From the NCBI GenBank assembly GCA_032622095.1, contig CP136069.1, forward strand, positions 5,938,976 through 6,002,975: 64,000 nt of DNA, written 5' to 3'. The notes under the pieces were generated by a model, which was not told the DNA's origin, made no database searches, and saw only the letters and a list, made by a program, of their open reading frames with translations. Source of the DNA: Siphonodentalium dalli (taxonomy: Eukaryota; Mollusca; Scaphopoda; Gadilida; Siphonodentaliidae). Made by a program: the position numbers and the translations under genes. Every line of letters begins with the position of its first letter. Positions within the stretch are counted from its first letter, which is position 1. Below, in pieces: positions 9,459 to 20,174 of this stretch.

Positions 9459-12028
9459 AATACATGAAATACAAATACAGCTCCATGAAAACACACATTT
9501 ACCAGCAGAGTTCCATCTAACACACGAAATACCAACACAGTTCCATGAAAACACGAAATACCAATACAGTTCCATGAAAACACGAAATACCAACACAGTT
9601 CCATGAAAACACGCGAAATATACCAACAAAGTTCCATCTTAAATACCAATACAGTTCCACGAAAACACAAAATACCAACACAGTTCCATCTAGCACACGA
9701 AATACCAACACAGTTCCATGAAACACGCGAAATATACCAACAAAGTTCCATCTGAAATACCAATACTATTCCATGAAAACACAAAATACCAACACAGTTC
9801 CATCTAACACACGAAATACCAATACACTACCACCAAAACACGAAATACAATACAGTTCCACGAGTACACACGGAATAGCAATAGAGTACCATAAAAACAT
9901 ACGAAATACCAATACAGTTCTACGAGTCCACATGAAATACCAATGCAGTTCCATCTAACACACGAAATACCAATGCAGTTCCATCTAACACACGAAATAC
10001 CAATACAGTTCCATGAAAACACACGAAATACCAATACAGTTCCATAAAACACACGAAATACCAACACAGTTCCACAAAAACACACGAAATACCAATATAG
10101 TTCAGTGAAAACACACGAAATACCAATACAGTTCCATGAAAACACACGAAATACCAATACATTTCCACGAAAACACACGAAATACCAATACAGTTCCATG
10201 TAGCACACGGATTACCAATAAAATTCCATGAAAACAAACGAAATACCAATACAGGCCCGTGAAAACACGAAATACCAATACACTACCATGAAAACACGAA
10301 ATACAATACAGTTCCACACGGAATAGCAATATAGTTCCATGATAACAAACGAAATACCAATACAGTTCCATCTAGCACACGGATTACCAATAAAATTCCA
10401 TGAAAACACACGAAATACCAATACAGGCCCGTGAAAACACGAAATACCAATACACTACCATGAAAACACGAAATACAATACAGTTCCACGAGTACACACC
10501 GTCACGGAATAGCAATATAGTTCCATGAAAACACACGAAATACCAATACAGGCCCGTGAAAACACGAAATACCAATACACTACCTTGAAAACACGAAATA
10601 CAATACAGTTCCACGAGTACACACAGAATAGCAATATAGTTCCATAAAAACATACGAAATACCAATACAGTTCTACGAGTCCACATGAAATACCAACACA
10701 GTTCCACCTAACATACGAAATACCAATACAGTTCAGTGAAAACACACGAAATACCAATACAGTTCCATGTAAACACGAAATACCAATACAGTTCCACGAA
10801 AACACGAAATACCAATACAGTTCCACGACAACAAATGGAATACCAATAGAGTTCCATGAAAACACACGAAATACCTGTACAGTTCCCTGTAACACACGAA
10901 ATACCAATATAGTTCCACAAAAATACATGGAATACCAATACAGTTTCATGTAACGCACGAAATAACAATACAGTTCCATCTAACACGCGAAATACAAATA
11001 CAGTTCCATGTAACACACTAAATACCAATACATTTACATGTAACGCATGGAAATACAATACAGTTCCATGACAACACACGAAATAGAAATACAGGCCAGT
11101 GAAAACACGAAATACAAATACAGTTCCATGAAAATACATGAAATACCAATATAGTTCCATATAACACACGAAATACCAATACAGTTCCTCGACAAAACAT
11201 GGAATACCAATACAGTTCCATGTAACACACGAAATACATGTACAGTTCCCTGTAACACACGAAATACCAATATAGTTCCACGAAAATACATGGAATACCA
11301 ATACAGTTTCATGTAACACACGAAATAACAATACAGTTCCATCTAACACGCGAAATACAATTACAGTTCCATGTAACACACTAAATACCAATACATTTAC
11401 ATGTAACGCACGGAAATACAATACAGTTCCATGACAACACACGAAATATAACTACACGCCAGTGAAAACACGAAATACAAATACAGTTCCATGAAAATAC
11501 ATGAAATACCAATATAATTCCATATAACACACGAAATACCAATACAGTTCCACGACAAAACATGGAATACCAATACAGTTCCATGTAACACGCGAAATGC
11601 CTGTACAGTTCCATGTAACACACGAAATACCAATATAGTTCCACGAAAACACACGGAATACCAATACAGTTCCATGTAACACACGAAATAACAATATAGT
11701 TCCATCTAACACGCGAAATACAAATACAGTTCAATGTAACACACGAAATACCAATACAGTTAATGTAACGCACGGAAATACAATACAGTTCCATGAAAAC
11801 ACACGAAATAGAACTACAGTCCATGTACCACACGAATTTCCATGCATGAAAACACACGAAATACCAATACAATTCCATGAAAACACACGAAATACCAATA
11901 CATTCAATGCAACACATGCAATACCAACACAGTTCCATGTAACACACGAAATACGTGTACAGTTCCATGTAACACACGAAGTACATGAACAGTTCCACGA
12001 AAACACGAAATACCAGCACAGTTCCAGG
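9459..12028 (+). repeat. 30-31 bp satellite, about 83 copies
   Basis: Units read CACGAAATACCAATACAG then TTCCATGAAAACA, with many variants (CCATCTAACA, CCACGAAAACA, CCATGTAACA). Because 31 is not a multiple of 3 and the units lack minus-strand stops, long chance frames cycle through all three minus-strand frames (for example 10708-11442 and 11381-12148); these are not genes. From about 11041 the array is itself built of ~362-bp blocks: TAACGCA with its neighbours recurs at 11041, 11404 and 11766. Confidence 0.95.
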
Positions 12029-12310
12029 GAAATATATATACCTGATATACAAATACAGTTCCAGGAGAATATCTGAAATACAAATACAGTTCAAGCTAGA
12101 ATAATACCAAACATACAAACACTGTTCATGAGAATATCTGATATACAAATACAGTTCAGGCTAGAGTAATAATAAACATACAAACACTGTTCCATGATAA
12201 TATCTGATATACAAATACAGTTCAAGCTAGAATAATACCAAACATACAAACACTGTTCCATGATAATATCTGATATACAAATACAGTTCCATGATAATAC
12301 ATGATACAAA
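12029..12310 (+). repeat. 65-66 bp tandem array, about 4 copies
   Basis: This follows directly on the 31-bp satellite and is clearly derived from it (ATACAAATACAGTTC is kept). CAAGCTAGAATAATA-like blocks occur at 12092, 12157 and 12223, with AACATACAAACACTGTTC between them. Confidence 0.85.
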
Positions 12311-12549
12311 TTCCTCTACAACAATATTGTGTGAAAATTGGCATAAACCATTCACTTTTGTCTACTATTTCCCTCAATAAATAGGGCTCCTTCTGCATTT
12401 TCATTTATCTGTCGTCTGATTTGATCACCCTAGCATCCCTCTAAATGAATAACAGACCATTCATATCTACACTTTGACTGGGAGAATCCATTTAGTATAG
12501 AATGGTTAACTGGAGGTGCTTTGTATATTCAGAACATCTTAAAATTGTT
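12311..12549. other. Short unassigned stretch
   Basis: No array or credible ORF seen; AT-rich sequence between two arrays. Confidence 0.4.
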
Positions 12550-12733
12550 TCTCCACAGTAGCATACATGTACCATACATCACTGTATATGCACCATCCAT
12601 CATTCTACATGTACCACTCATCACTGTATACACAAAACATACAGCACCATACAAGCACCATCCATCAGTGTACATATACCACACCTGTACTATCCATCAT
12701 TGTACATATACCACACATGTACTATCCATCATT
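12550..12733 (+). repeat. ~32-bp minisatellite, left part
   Basis: TGTACATATACCACAC and CTATCCATCATT recur at about 32 bp near 12669 and 12701, with more diverged units to the left. The array stops at 12733, resumes at 13629, and is split by the hAT-like element. Confidence 0.8.
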
Positions 12734-13628
12734 CAGTGGTGGCGCCAGTGGGGGGCACGGGGGGGGGGGCTACTCCCCATTGTCGGTGAGCTCTAGCCCC
12801 CTCGTCGGGGAGGACTTGTCGGGGGTTTTCTATATGTAAGTCGGTTGTGTGTATAAGATGAAGTAATCATGTACAGACTGTCAGTGTGGGAAAGTGTCAG
12901 AGAGAGAACATACAGCGGAATATATCCCACACAAAATATTCATGGCACATGTTCCCATTAAATCCGGGGGTATTCCCCTGTATTGTTACACCATCAGCGT
13001 TTTAGTGGTAATGAAAATATATTGAAACACGTGTGCTTTATCATTGCTGGCTACTCTGGCATTCGTCACAATGGCACATTGGTCTATAGAACCATTGAGT
13101 ACCTACAGTATGGCCACATGTTAGCTATATCCCCGACAGTGAAACACCATGCTGGCACTTGCAACTAATGAAATTAGAAATTAGAACTGACACAGACAAG
13201 TGGCCTCCCTAGAATGTAGGAATTTTCACAACAATTCATGGGTTTTAATCTTCGAGTTATCTCATATGCTAATTATGGCTGATAATTTAAAAGAAATTTA
13301 ATTATCATATCACTGACTTGTCTCAGGTCAAATATTAGTGCGGCGCGGCCTTAATTCTACTGTTTAATTGACACCACCATAATATATGTGTTATTATTTA
13401 CAAATGTGATAATGTTCATCAATCATAAGCAACTGCAGATCTATTAGAATTATCCAGGCTCCAGCTAAGAGACTATATTTACTTCAATATGGTTTTGTTC
13501 ATTGGTTCGCCACACACACTATATGTGCGCTCATTTCACATACCAACAGGCAATATGGTGTAATTTAGTGTAGCCCCCCTGTCGGGGAGCACAGCTCCCC
13601 TGTCGGGGATTTTCTGGTGCCACCCCTG
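12734..13628. mobile_element. hAT-like non-autonomous transposon with 8-bp target duplication
   Basis: The element starts CAGTGGTGGCGCCAG and ends CTGGTGCCACCCCTG, which are inverted repeats matching at 13 of 15 positions. CCATCATT lies immediately outside each end (12726-12733 and 13629-13636). An 8-bp duplication with CAG-type ends is characteristic of hAT transposons. Inside the ends are G/C-rich tracts: GGGGGGGGGGCTA near 12765 and TAGCCCCCCTGTCGGGGAGC near 13572. About 895 bp long; no transposase-like reading frame is visible, so it would depend on a helper. Excision in silico restores the minisatellite phase. Confidence 0.85.
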
Positions 13629-13862
13629 CCATCATTGTACATATACCATTCAGCGCCATACAGGTACCACCCATCACTGAATACATATACCATATAGCAC
13701 CATACACGTACGATCCATCATTGTACATATACCATACAGCACCATACATGTACCATAAATGTACAATCCTCCATTGTACATATACTAAACAGCACCATAC
13801 ATGTACCATCAACAATTTTATATATACCATACATTACCATACATGTACCATCCGTCACTGAC
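13629..13862 (+). repeat. Minisatellite, right part
   Basis: This continues the interrupted array: ATTGTACATATACCAT near 13634 and 13721, with GCACCATACATGTACC-type blocks. Units here are longer (about 40-50 bp) and more degenerate. Minus-strand open frames (13531-13912) arise from the repeat. Confidence 0.8.
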
Positions 13863-13989
13863 ATTATTAAATTGTTGTGACGAAAGTCACGTGCTACATT
13901 GTATGTTATCAATTGAGACTATATATCCTTGGTGCAGTGGAGGCAAATGGCGGTATCTGAGCCTTTGATCTCGATAGAAGATGAGTTCG

Positions 13990-14328
13990 TAGTCTGTGTT
14001 TTCCACACAACGCATGGATTGTATTGTGGTGGTTGCACCGCGGGAGACCGACCTCGTGTGCGGTTTTATGAGAACACGTGTATTCCCAAACTCCAGGCAG
14101 AGTTATCTCCCATCGTTCCGCTGAGATACTATATCGCAGTGATAACTAGAGGGCGCTGTATGGAGTTTGCACGTGTATTCCCTACCAAACAATATTACTG
14201 CTCACTGATAACACATTATTCCCGTGTATATATTGGAGCAGAATGATCCAGAATGTTATTTGACGCAGAGCTGCGAGGCAGTTGTACCCAGGGGAAAAGA
14301 TGCATTGTGAGCCGTTGTGCCATCAGTG
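13990..14328 (+). repeat. Interspersed repeat family E, copy 1
   Basis: Landmarks are GGTTGCACCGCGGGAGACCG near 14030, CACGTGTATTCCC, AACAATATTACTGC, TTATTCCCGTGTATAT, GACGCAGAGCTGCGAGGCAG near 14262 and ACCCAGGGGAAAAGATGCA. The same order is found at 15863-16067, and in part around the elements near 16.3-17.2, 17.6 and 20.1-20.9 kb. Sequence after the next MITE (GAGAGATTGTCCAAAGC at 14498) also belongs to it, since it recurs at about 17233. An open frame covering 13929-14246 is not kept in the other copies, so I regard it as chance. Confidence 0.75.
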
Positions 14329-14473
14329 TACAGTAATGCCCAAAGTAATTGACCACTTAACCACAGCAGAGTTATGGGTAATTTTTCAGGATTTAGTCGG
14401 AAATATGGCTTGTAGCCATTCATCGGAAATTCTGCTGTGGGTTAAGTAGTCAATTACTTTGGGCATTACTGTA
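14329..14473. mobile_element. CAGTAATGCC foldback MITE (family C), copy 2
   Basis: TACAGTAATGCCCAAAGTAA (from 14329) is inverted at the right end as TTACTTTGGGCATTACTGTA (to 14473). Arms include AACCACAGCAGAGTTATGGG on the left. The right arm is shortened, lacking the GAAAAATTACCC block, so the element is asymmetric. The TA at each end fits a TA target duplication. It interrupts family E, which continues on the right. Confidence 0.85.
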
Positions 14474-14668
14474 GCATAACCAGGATATCTGAAATGAGAG
14501 ATTGTCCAAAGCAAACTGTCAATGTTTTTTTTCTATTGTACGGATCTCACGAACTTCCAAACAAATTAAATTCCGAAACATTCTTGGCGGTAAAGAAGTT
14601 TATTTTAGATAGTGGCCGTTTCTCATAGATCACTTCCATTTGCATGAACCGCTTTTATGTTGTGTCAA

Positions 14669-14670
<2 letters not shown>

Positions 14671-14742
<72 letters not shown>

Positions 14743-14777
14743 CACACTCTCTTTTTCTCTCTCTTCCTCTCTCCCTA

Positions 14778-14875
<98 letters not shown>

Positions 14876-14879
14876 TCTC
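14671..14879 (+). repeat. (CT)n microsatellite, about 200 bp
   Basis: Almost pure CT dinucleotides, with a short impure patch around 14739-14780 (CGTTCACACTC, TTTTTCTC, CCCTATCTTT). It produces serine-leucine and arginine-glutamate frames that are not genes. Confidence 0.98.
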
Positions 14880-15411
14880 ATGCACCCTCACCCTTAACAC
14901 CGTATTGCAATGTTATAACCATATCTCAATCCTAAACATGTAATAACATTCCAATCAAACAAAACTATATATCCGTCTGCTTTACCTCAAGTGATATTTC
15001 TGTCACATGAGATCACATTTGTTCCACGAGGAGAGGACTTTAACAAAAGCATTTTGTTTGTTGTCCAATCCTCTTCATAAATCTCTATGTATATCTATGT
15101 ATCTTGTGTTTGTGTGGTGTTTGATTCTTGAAATAAATATTGTTTACACCAATGCTTGTTTTCCCCATTTGCATGTTCTGCATGATTCTGAACTAAAGCT
15201 TGTGTCACCAGTCCTGGTCACCGTGCAAGCAATTCGAGAGGCGCCGATGAGTACTGTCAAATGGGAAATATGATACAACAAGAGGTTGAACCACAGCCTG
15301 GTGTTGGCATATGTGTACACACCCCCTCGATCTACCGAATTGATACATGCACCGATCGGAGCCAAAATTTACAATAAACAAAGGAGAATAACTCTAAAGT
15401 TGAAATTTCGT
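14880..15411. other. Unassigned stretch
   Basis: No array was seen. Around 15215, TCACCGTGCAAGCAATTC resembles TCACCGTGCAAGTAATTC near 17427, so part belongs to a dispersed repeat. An 88-codon frame at 15007-15273 shows no recognisable domain. Confidence 0.4.
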
Positions 15412-15521
15412 TAAAGTGATGTGAAACACTCCGGTGGGGTGATCAAATAGAAATGGAGGACAATCTTAAAGTGATGTGAAACACTCGGGAAGGGTGATCA
15501 AATAGAAATGGAGGATAATCT
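15412..15521 (+). repeat. 55-bp direct duplication
   Basis: TAAAGTGATGTGAAACACTC begins at 15412 and 15467. Both units continue GGGTGATCAAATAGAAATGG and end GGA(C/T)AATCTT. Confidence 0.92.
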
Positions 15522-15838
15522 TGCTCAAAGTAGTTATTTTTACAAATCTTAAATCCAAACTTGAGAACGCACACCGCCATTATTATATATTAATTAATTT
15601 CACTGACTCTCGACGGCGAAAATAATTATCGTTACTTTATCGCCGAATCGAGAAGTAAATATTTACATTTGAGCGTACATGTAGTTCAGATGATGTTTTC
15701 TATGGAGTGGTACGGTCGATTTGCTTGAGATTTTCGGCGATGTAGTAGAATGCTTCATTCCTCCAGTTGGCATACTGCCTGAAAACTGATTTGACAGTTT
15801 AACGCACCCGAATAAGTCCGTAATATATCTTTAAAACC
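15522..15838 (+). repeat. Diverged dispersed repeat, copy 2 (pair with 1.9 kb)
   Basis: Same orientation and block order as 1886-2217; GATGTTTTCTATGGAGTG, TCGATTTGCTT and CATTCCTCCAGTTGGCAT are the best conserved parts. Many substitutions and small indels separate the two. Confidence 0.7.
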
Positions 15839-15862
15839 CCTTGTTATTGTGGCTATTTACAT

Positions 15863-16067
15863 TGTAGTGTGGTTGTTGCACCGCGGGAACCGTCTGTGCA
15901 TGTGGTTTTATGGGTGCATGTGTATTCGCCTGCTAACACAATATTACTGCGCGTTGATAACACGTTATCCCCGTGTGTATTGAAACAGAAGGCTATTTGT
16001 TTAAATAATTTGACGCAGAGCTGCGAGGCAGTTGCACCCAGGGGAAAAGATTCACTATGGATCGGTG
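15863..16067 (+). repeat. Interspersed repeat family E, copy 2 (uninterrupted TTAA site)
   Basis: TGTGGTTGTTGCACCGCGGG, AACACAATATTACTGC, CCCCGTGTGTATTG, then GCTATTTGTTTAAATAATTT, then GACGCAGAGCTGCGAGGCAG. The TTTAAA here is the empty version of the site occupied in copy 3 by the TTAA-flanked element at 16362-17141, so this copy shows the pre-insertion sequence. Confidence 0.8.
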
Positions 16068-16175
16068 TACAGTAATGCCCAAAGTAATTGACCACTTAAC
16101 AACAGCAGAATTATGGGTAATTTTTCAGGATTTAGTCGGAAATATGGCTTGTTGCCATTCATCGGAAAGCTCTCG
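16068..16175. mobile_element. CAGTAATGCC foldback MITE (family C), truncated copy
   Basis: The left half is intact from TACAGTAATGCCCAAAGTAA through GCTTGTTGCCATTCATCGGA. It then breaks at CTCTCGGCG and joins the left arm of a family-A hairpin (AATGAGGTCATCAGAGGG). The right half is missing. Confidence 0.85.
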
Positions 16176-16275
16176 GCGAATGAGGTCATCAGAGGGTGAA
16201 TTTAGTGATGATAGCCCGCTGTACGGGATAGCGTCACTAAATTCACCCTCTGGGTACCTCAGGCACACTAAACTC
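16176..16275. mobile_element. GAGGTCC-hairpin element (family A), copy 3
   Basis: Arms AGAGGGTGAATTTAGTGATG (from 16191) and GCGTCACTAAATTCACCCTC (to about 16249) form a compact hairpin around TAGCCCGCTGTACGGGATA. The flanks are shortened (AATGAGGTC, GGGTACCTCAGG). Confidence 0.8.
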
Positions 16276-16361
16276 AGGCTTGTACACGTGTATTCCCTAC
16301 ATTATTACTGTTAACTGATAAGACATTATTCCCGTGTGTATTGAAGCAGATTGTTATTTGT
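16276..16361 (+). repeat. Interspersed repeat family E, copy 3, left part
   Basis: TACACGTGTATTCCC, CTACATTATTACTG, TTATTCCCGTGTGTATTGAA, then GATTGTTATTTGT up to the TTAA where the next element is inserted. The right part resumes at 17142. Confidence 0.75.
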
Positions 16362-17141
16362 TTAACCCTTTACCCAACAGAACGGCCCTGTGCCAATGCA
16401 TTCTCTTATATATGCGAGTCGACCATATATGTCGCCATCGCATATATAAGAGAATGCATTGGCTTAACACATTAAAAATTATAAAATTGTTAAAGAATGT
16501 AAGAAAAAATGGTAAAAAGTGTTAAAAAAAGAGTTTTTTTAGGCCAATGCATTCTCTTATATATGCGAGGCGACCTATGGTCGACTCGCATATATAAGAG
16601 AATGCATTGGCACATGGCATAATTCGCAACCGCTTGTTTTTGACTCTCTTTATAATATGTTCATAAATTCAAATCACTACAATTATTTATTAAACGGCTG
16701 TGTAAAATGTTAAGTTTCCTCCAGCCAACGTTAACCCTTTACCCAACAATCCGGCCAAAACCGGCCAAAACCGGCCAAATAAAGCTTCAACAGCCTAAAA
16801 TATCTCCGGTCTGTCTCAATAGAACCATACAAATATGGATATCATTGGAACCGGCTCCTTGACCACATTGTGATAGTTACAGTTATGCCCTGTGCCAATG
16901 CATTCTCTTATATATGCGAGTCGACCATAGGTTGCCTCGCATATATAAGAGAATGCATTGGCCTAAAAAAAAATATTTTTTTAACACTTTTTACCATTTT
17001 CTCTTACATTCTTTAACAATTTTATAATTTTTAATGTGTTAAGCCAATGCATTCTCTTATATATGCGAGGCGACCTATGGTCGACTCGCATATATAAGAG
17101 AATGCATTGGCACAGGGCCCTTCTGTTGGGTAAAGGGTTAA
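16362..17141. mobile_element. TTAA-flanked piggyBac-like composite containing two family-B elements
   Basis: TTAACCCTTTACCCAACAG at 16362 is inverted at the right end as CTGTTGGGTAAAGGGTTAA (to 17141), within a 21-bp perfect pair. TTAA target duplication and ends starting CCCTTT fit the piggyBac superfamily. Inside are two double-hairpin family-B elements in opposite orientation: hairpins 16392-16463 and 16543-16611, then 16894-16962 and 17043-17111. A third terminus-like copy starts at 16731 (TTAACCCTTTACCCAACA), followed by three CCGGCCAAAA repeats. Joining the flanks across one TTAA gives family-E sequence exactly as in the empty copy at 15990-16020. No transposase frame is visible. Confidence 0.85.
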
Positions 17142-17330
17142 ATCATTTGACGCAGAGCTGTGTGGCAGTTGCACCCAGGGGAAAAGATGCACTATGAATC
17201 GATATACTATAAATCTGATCTGATACTGTACGAGAGATTGTCCAAAGCTATATGTGCCAATATATGGTAGATATTTGGCACAGCAGTTCGAATTGGGTTC
17301 TAATCCCATCCGAATCCGCCCAAAATATAT
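17142..17330 (+). repeat. Interspersed repeat family E, copy 3, right part, with B-box-like motif
   Basis: ATCATTTGACGCAGAGCTGT, GGCAGTTGCACCCAGGGG, AAAAGATGCACTATGAATCG and GAGAGATTGTCCAAAGC follow in the order seen in copy 1. At 17295 GGTTCTAATCC is one base from the RNA polymerase III B-box consensus GGTTCGANTCC, with flanking bases able to pair as a T-stem. No matching A box or full tRNA cloverleaf could be drawn, so it is at most a decayed tRNA-like remnant. Confidence 0.6.
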
Positions 17331-17650
17331 ATATAAATAAAAAAATTAAAAAGCCCATGTATATAGCTATAATTATGCCAATGTTTGTAACTTCTGGCTC
17401 CGATATAAATCTTGTGCCATCTTTTGTCACCGTGCAAGTAATTCCAGCAGCGGCGTAAGGGTGTGGGGCGATGAGACAATGAAAGTTTGCATCTCATGAC
17501 AAGGTACCGAACTGAAAAAATAGAGAGGACGGAACATAAATTTGAAATGAACAAAGGGGATAACCTTATTAGGGAAAATGGTCTTGAAATCCCGTGTATA
17601 ATGGTGAACAGAAGGTTGTATTGTGTTTATTCACCGCGGGAACATATGCA
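17331..17650. other. Unassigned stretch with dispersed fragments
   Basis: Contains TCACCGTGCAAGTAATTC (near 17427), shared with 15219, and a piece of family E near 17620-17650 (TTCACCGCGGGAACATATGC). Nothing else was seen. Confidence 0.4.
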
Positions 17651-18059
17651 AGCCTGAGTTTAGTGGTCTGTCATTTACATAATGAGGTCCCCAGTGGGTG
17701 AATTTAGTGACTCTATCCCGTATAGCCGGCCAACATCACCAAATTCACTTACTGTGGACCTCATTCTGCATAGCCTCATCTGCTAAGGGAGACAGAGACT
17801 CAGATTGAGGTTCCCGAATTGTGAATTTTGTTATGTACACCCATTGGGAACCTCTATTATGCAATGTGTCATCTGCCAATGTGGGAATATAGAGAAATTA
17901 AACTAAACAAAAATGTAAGTATCTGAAGAAGTTTCATGAGAAATTTTATAATAAACAAACATCCCAGAGAAGTTGAGGCCTAAGAAGAATGAGGTACACA
18001 GAGGGTGACTTTAGTTACGCTAGCTCGCTGTGTGGGATAGCGTTACTCAATTCATCCTC
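17651..18059 (+). mobile_element. GAGGTCC-hairpin element (family A), long form, interrupted
   Basis: Two hairpins bracket about 200 bp. The first (about 17682-17767) is built on AATGAGGTCCCCAGTGGG. The internal part has CCATTGGGAACCTCTAT, GCAATGTGTCATCTGC and AAATTTTATAATAAACAAAC. The second starts with GAATGAGGTACACAGAGGG (about 17987) and is cut at 18059 (TTCATCCTC) by the 2.05-kb element; its last bases (TGGGGATTTCATTCTGCA) resume at 20112. The same long form is at 62.13-62.49 kb, which supports this being one element with hairpins at both ends. Confidence 0.75.
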
Positions 18060-20112
18060 AGAGTCGTTATCTCGTGGGAATCCGGATTCAGAATCCAAAG
18101 CCGATTACGGGGGCGGGGCTAATTCCCGATTCCAGGTCAGATTTTGAAATCCACGTGGTCTCCGAAACTATGTTTAATGTTCTCCCAGCGTCAAACATGG
18201 CTCATGTATTTGACACAAGTATCATTTGTTTCTTATATTTATAAAGTTCACGTTTGTTGTGAAAGTCATGCTTTTCTTCTATGCGTATATACACGGTACA
18301 TAATTTGCTGCCAATCCGACTTAATCGCATCTTTTTTTCAAGTTAAAGTGTGTTTATTGATGAGGGCAAGCATTTAATTCTAACAGCTCTAGGCCTCCTG
18401 AATCAAATTCCGAATACACGAAACTTGTCAGTTGCACAGGGACGTGACGACAGGGGTTGGTTGGTTGTCTCGACACCCCCCCCCCCCCCGAACTTTGGTA
18501 CAATTTGCTTAGCTGTGCAGTCATTCATACGTGAGGAAAAATCAGGATTCTTTTGACTAACTGTTCCAAATAATGATACGTACAAGCCAGCAAACGCAAC
18601 AAACAAACCCGATTTTAAATAAATACATATACAAACTTATGACTAACTCGGGAGAGGGGGTGACCGGTGATCTGTATATATATGTTCAACTTGTTTTGGT
18701 AGTCATGTTGCTTTGCCATTACTAATTATTTATTTTTCAGTGTAATAACATATGGGAGAGGGGGGTACCCTTCAGTGAGTCAGCACTTGTCCTCCAATCC
18801 CATTGTAGGTATAAACAAATGTATGTGTTATATATCATGTGTTATCTAAATTTGACAAATATTTGAAATAAATATGTTTAAACTAAACTTTGGTACATTT
18901 CCACAGTTGGAAATTTCATGCATGACACAACATTAGTTGGACATTAATTTGACACCATATATAGGTTGGAATTGTTCTCATTGTTTGATTTTTTCAACCA
19001 GTAAAAGTTGGTAATTTTCCAATCTTAGTGTTTGACAGGTTGGATATTTCCAAGGGGTGCAAATGGAATTCTGCGAACCTGTGAGATTGATGTTTGGTTC
19101 AATGGGGGGGGGGGGGGGGTGCAGTTGGTCGGAAATTTGAGGAAACCTCTAGCCACGTCCCTAGAACTTGTACGTGTGGGTACTTAATCAATAAATTGAC
19201 TGACATTTCCACTATATAGTCCTGAGATCCTAGAATAAGCTTTACATTTCTGTGTGTGCGATTGGGGGATGCAGTTCACCTGCGGTCACAAGACCACAAC
19301 ATTAGCTTTATGAGCAAAGCTTTATTTTCCAACTAATATACAGCACGTTGGCCAAAAAATGCCTGTGTTTGTTGTCTATACAGAGACTATTGTGCAAAAC
19401 GACTGCATTTAACGAAACAAAACATTTTAAACATGAAATTGATATAAGACTAGATAGTACATGCGTGTATCTGATAATCTAACGATATCATATAATCCTA
19501 CTATTTCTTGAATAAGAAGAAACATTATAATAACGAACACAGCAGAAGACATATCCATGCAGGTTCACATGAATTCGGTCAATGGTGACGTATCCGCCGA
19601 ATTCGAAATCGACATGCGTTCGGGCGGTATTTTAAGGATGGAATTATGAAATGGACATATAAAAGTGACAATACAATCAACAATGATTTGCTTCGCCATC
19701 AGCCGAAGTGCTCCCCCAGCGTTACTATCAATAGCGTTATTATTTGGCTAATTTCAGTAATAATCTCCCAGTTTACATTCGATAAAACAAATTGGTCTCC
19801 GCATTTAAAATTCTTTGATATAGATCGTTTATATTCTGCAATAATTGTACACAAGAGACGGATTCTTATGTTTTATTGTGTTTTTAAACTCCGAGGTGGC
19901 GAAATCTCTGGTTTGTTTACATTACGAACATTTGAGTCCGTAATCGGAATCGGAATCCGAATCTGGATTACCACGAGATTGAGATTACGGTCTGTTCGTT
20001 TACTGATTCTGCCAATTTCTGGTCTGTTCGTTTACCGAACCAAGTCGTACGGGGTCTAATCTGTAATCTGAATCCAGATTCTGAATCCGGATTCCCACGA
20101 GATAACGACTCT
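18060..20112. mobile_element. 2.05-kb DNA element with 36-bp perfect terminal inverted repeats
   Basis: The left end AGAGTCGTTATCTCGTGGGA (18060) and the right end TCCCACGAGATAACGACTCT (to 20112) are part of a 36-bp perfect inverted pair (18060-18095 and 20077-20112). Deleting it rejoins a family-A hairpin arm (TTCATCCTC with TGGGGATTTCATTCTGCA). The target duplication cannot be fixed (2-3 bp, TC or CTC, depending on where the end is placed). A 137-codon frame at 19646-20059 is broken in the second copy at 53.2-55.0 kb, so no transposase is evident and the superfamily is unknown. Poly-C (18474-18489) and poly-G (19105-19119) tracts lie inside. Confidence 0.8.
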
Positions 20113-20134
20113 GGGGATTTCATTCTGCAAATCT

Positions 20135-20174
20135 GATAGGTGTGTATCCCCGCGTGAGGCAGACTGTTATTTGT
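20135..20174 (+). repeat. Family E fragment at an occupied TTAA site
   Basis: GTGTGTATCCCCGCGTGAGG then CAGACTGTTATTTGT is the family-E sequence that leads up to its TTTAAA. It is followed at once by the AGGTACTCAATC element. The continuation (ACTATTCGACGCAGTGCTG) is found only at about 20817, so everything between is inserted. Confidence 0.65.

Noticed and set aside
9407..12309. Minus-strand proteins of 60-255 residues rich in FRV, WYF and GIS
   Set aside because: They are the 31-bp satellite read in three frames; overlapping frames give equivalent repeats and none has a non-repeat domain.
13929..14246. 105-codon ORF
   Set aside because: It mostly overlaps interspersed family E, and the frame is broken in the copy at 15.9 kb.
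14630..14943. Serine-leucine and arginine-glutamate ORFs
   Set aside because: Translation of a (CT)n microsatellite.
17270..17330. tRNA gene
   Set aside because: Only a B-box-like GGTTCTAATCC and a possible T-stem; no A box, anticodon arm or acceptor pairing could be drawn.
19646..20059. 137-codon ORF as a transposase fragment
   Set aside because: The second copy of the element (about 54.5-54.9 kb) has frameshifts and a different frame; no catalytic motif is visible.
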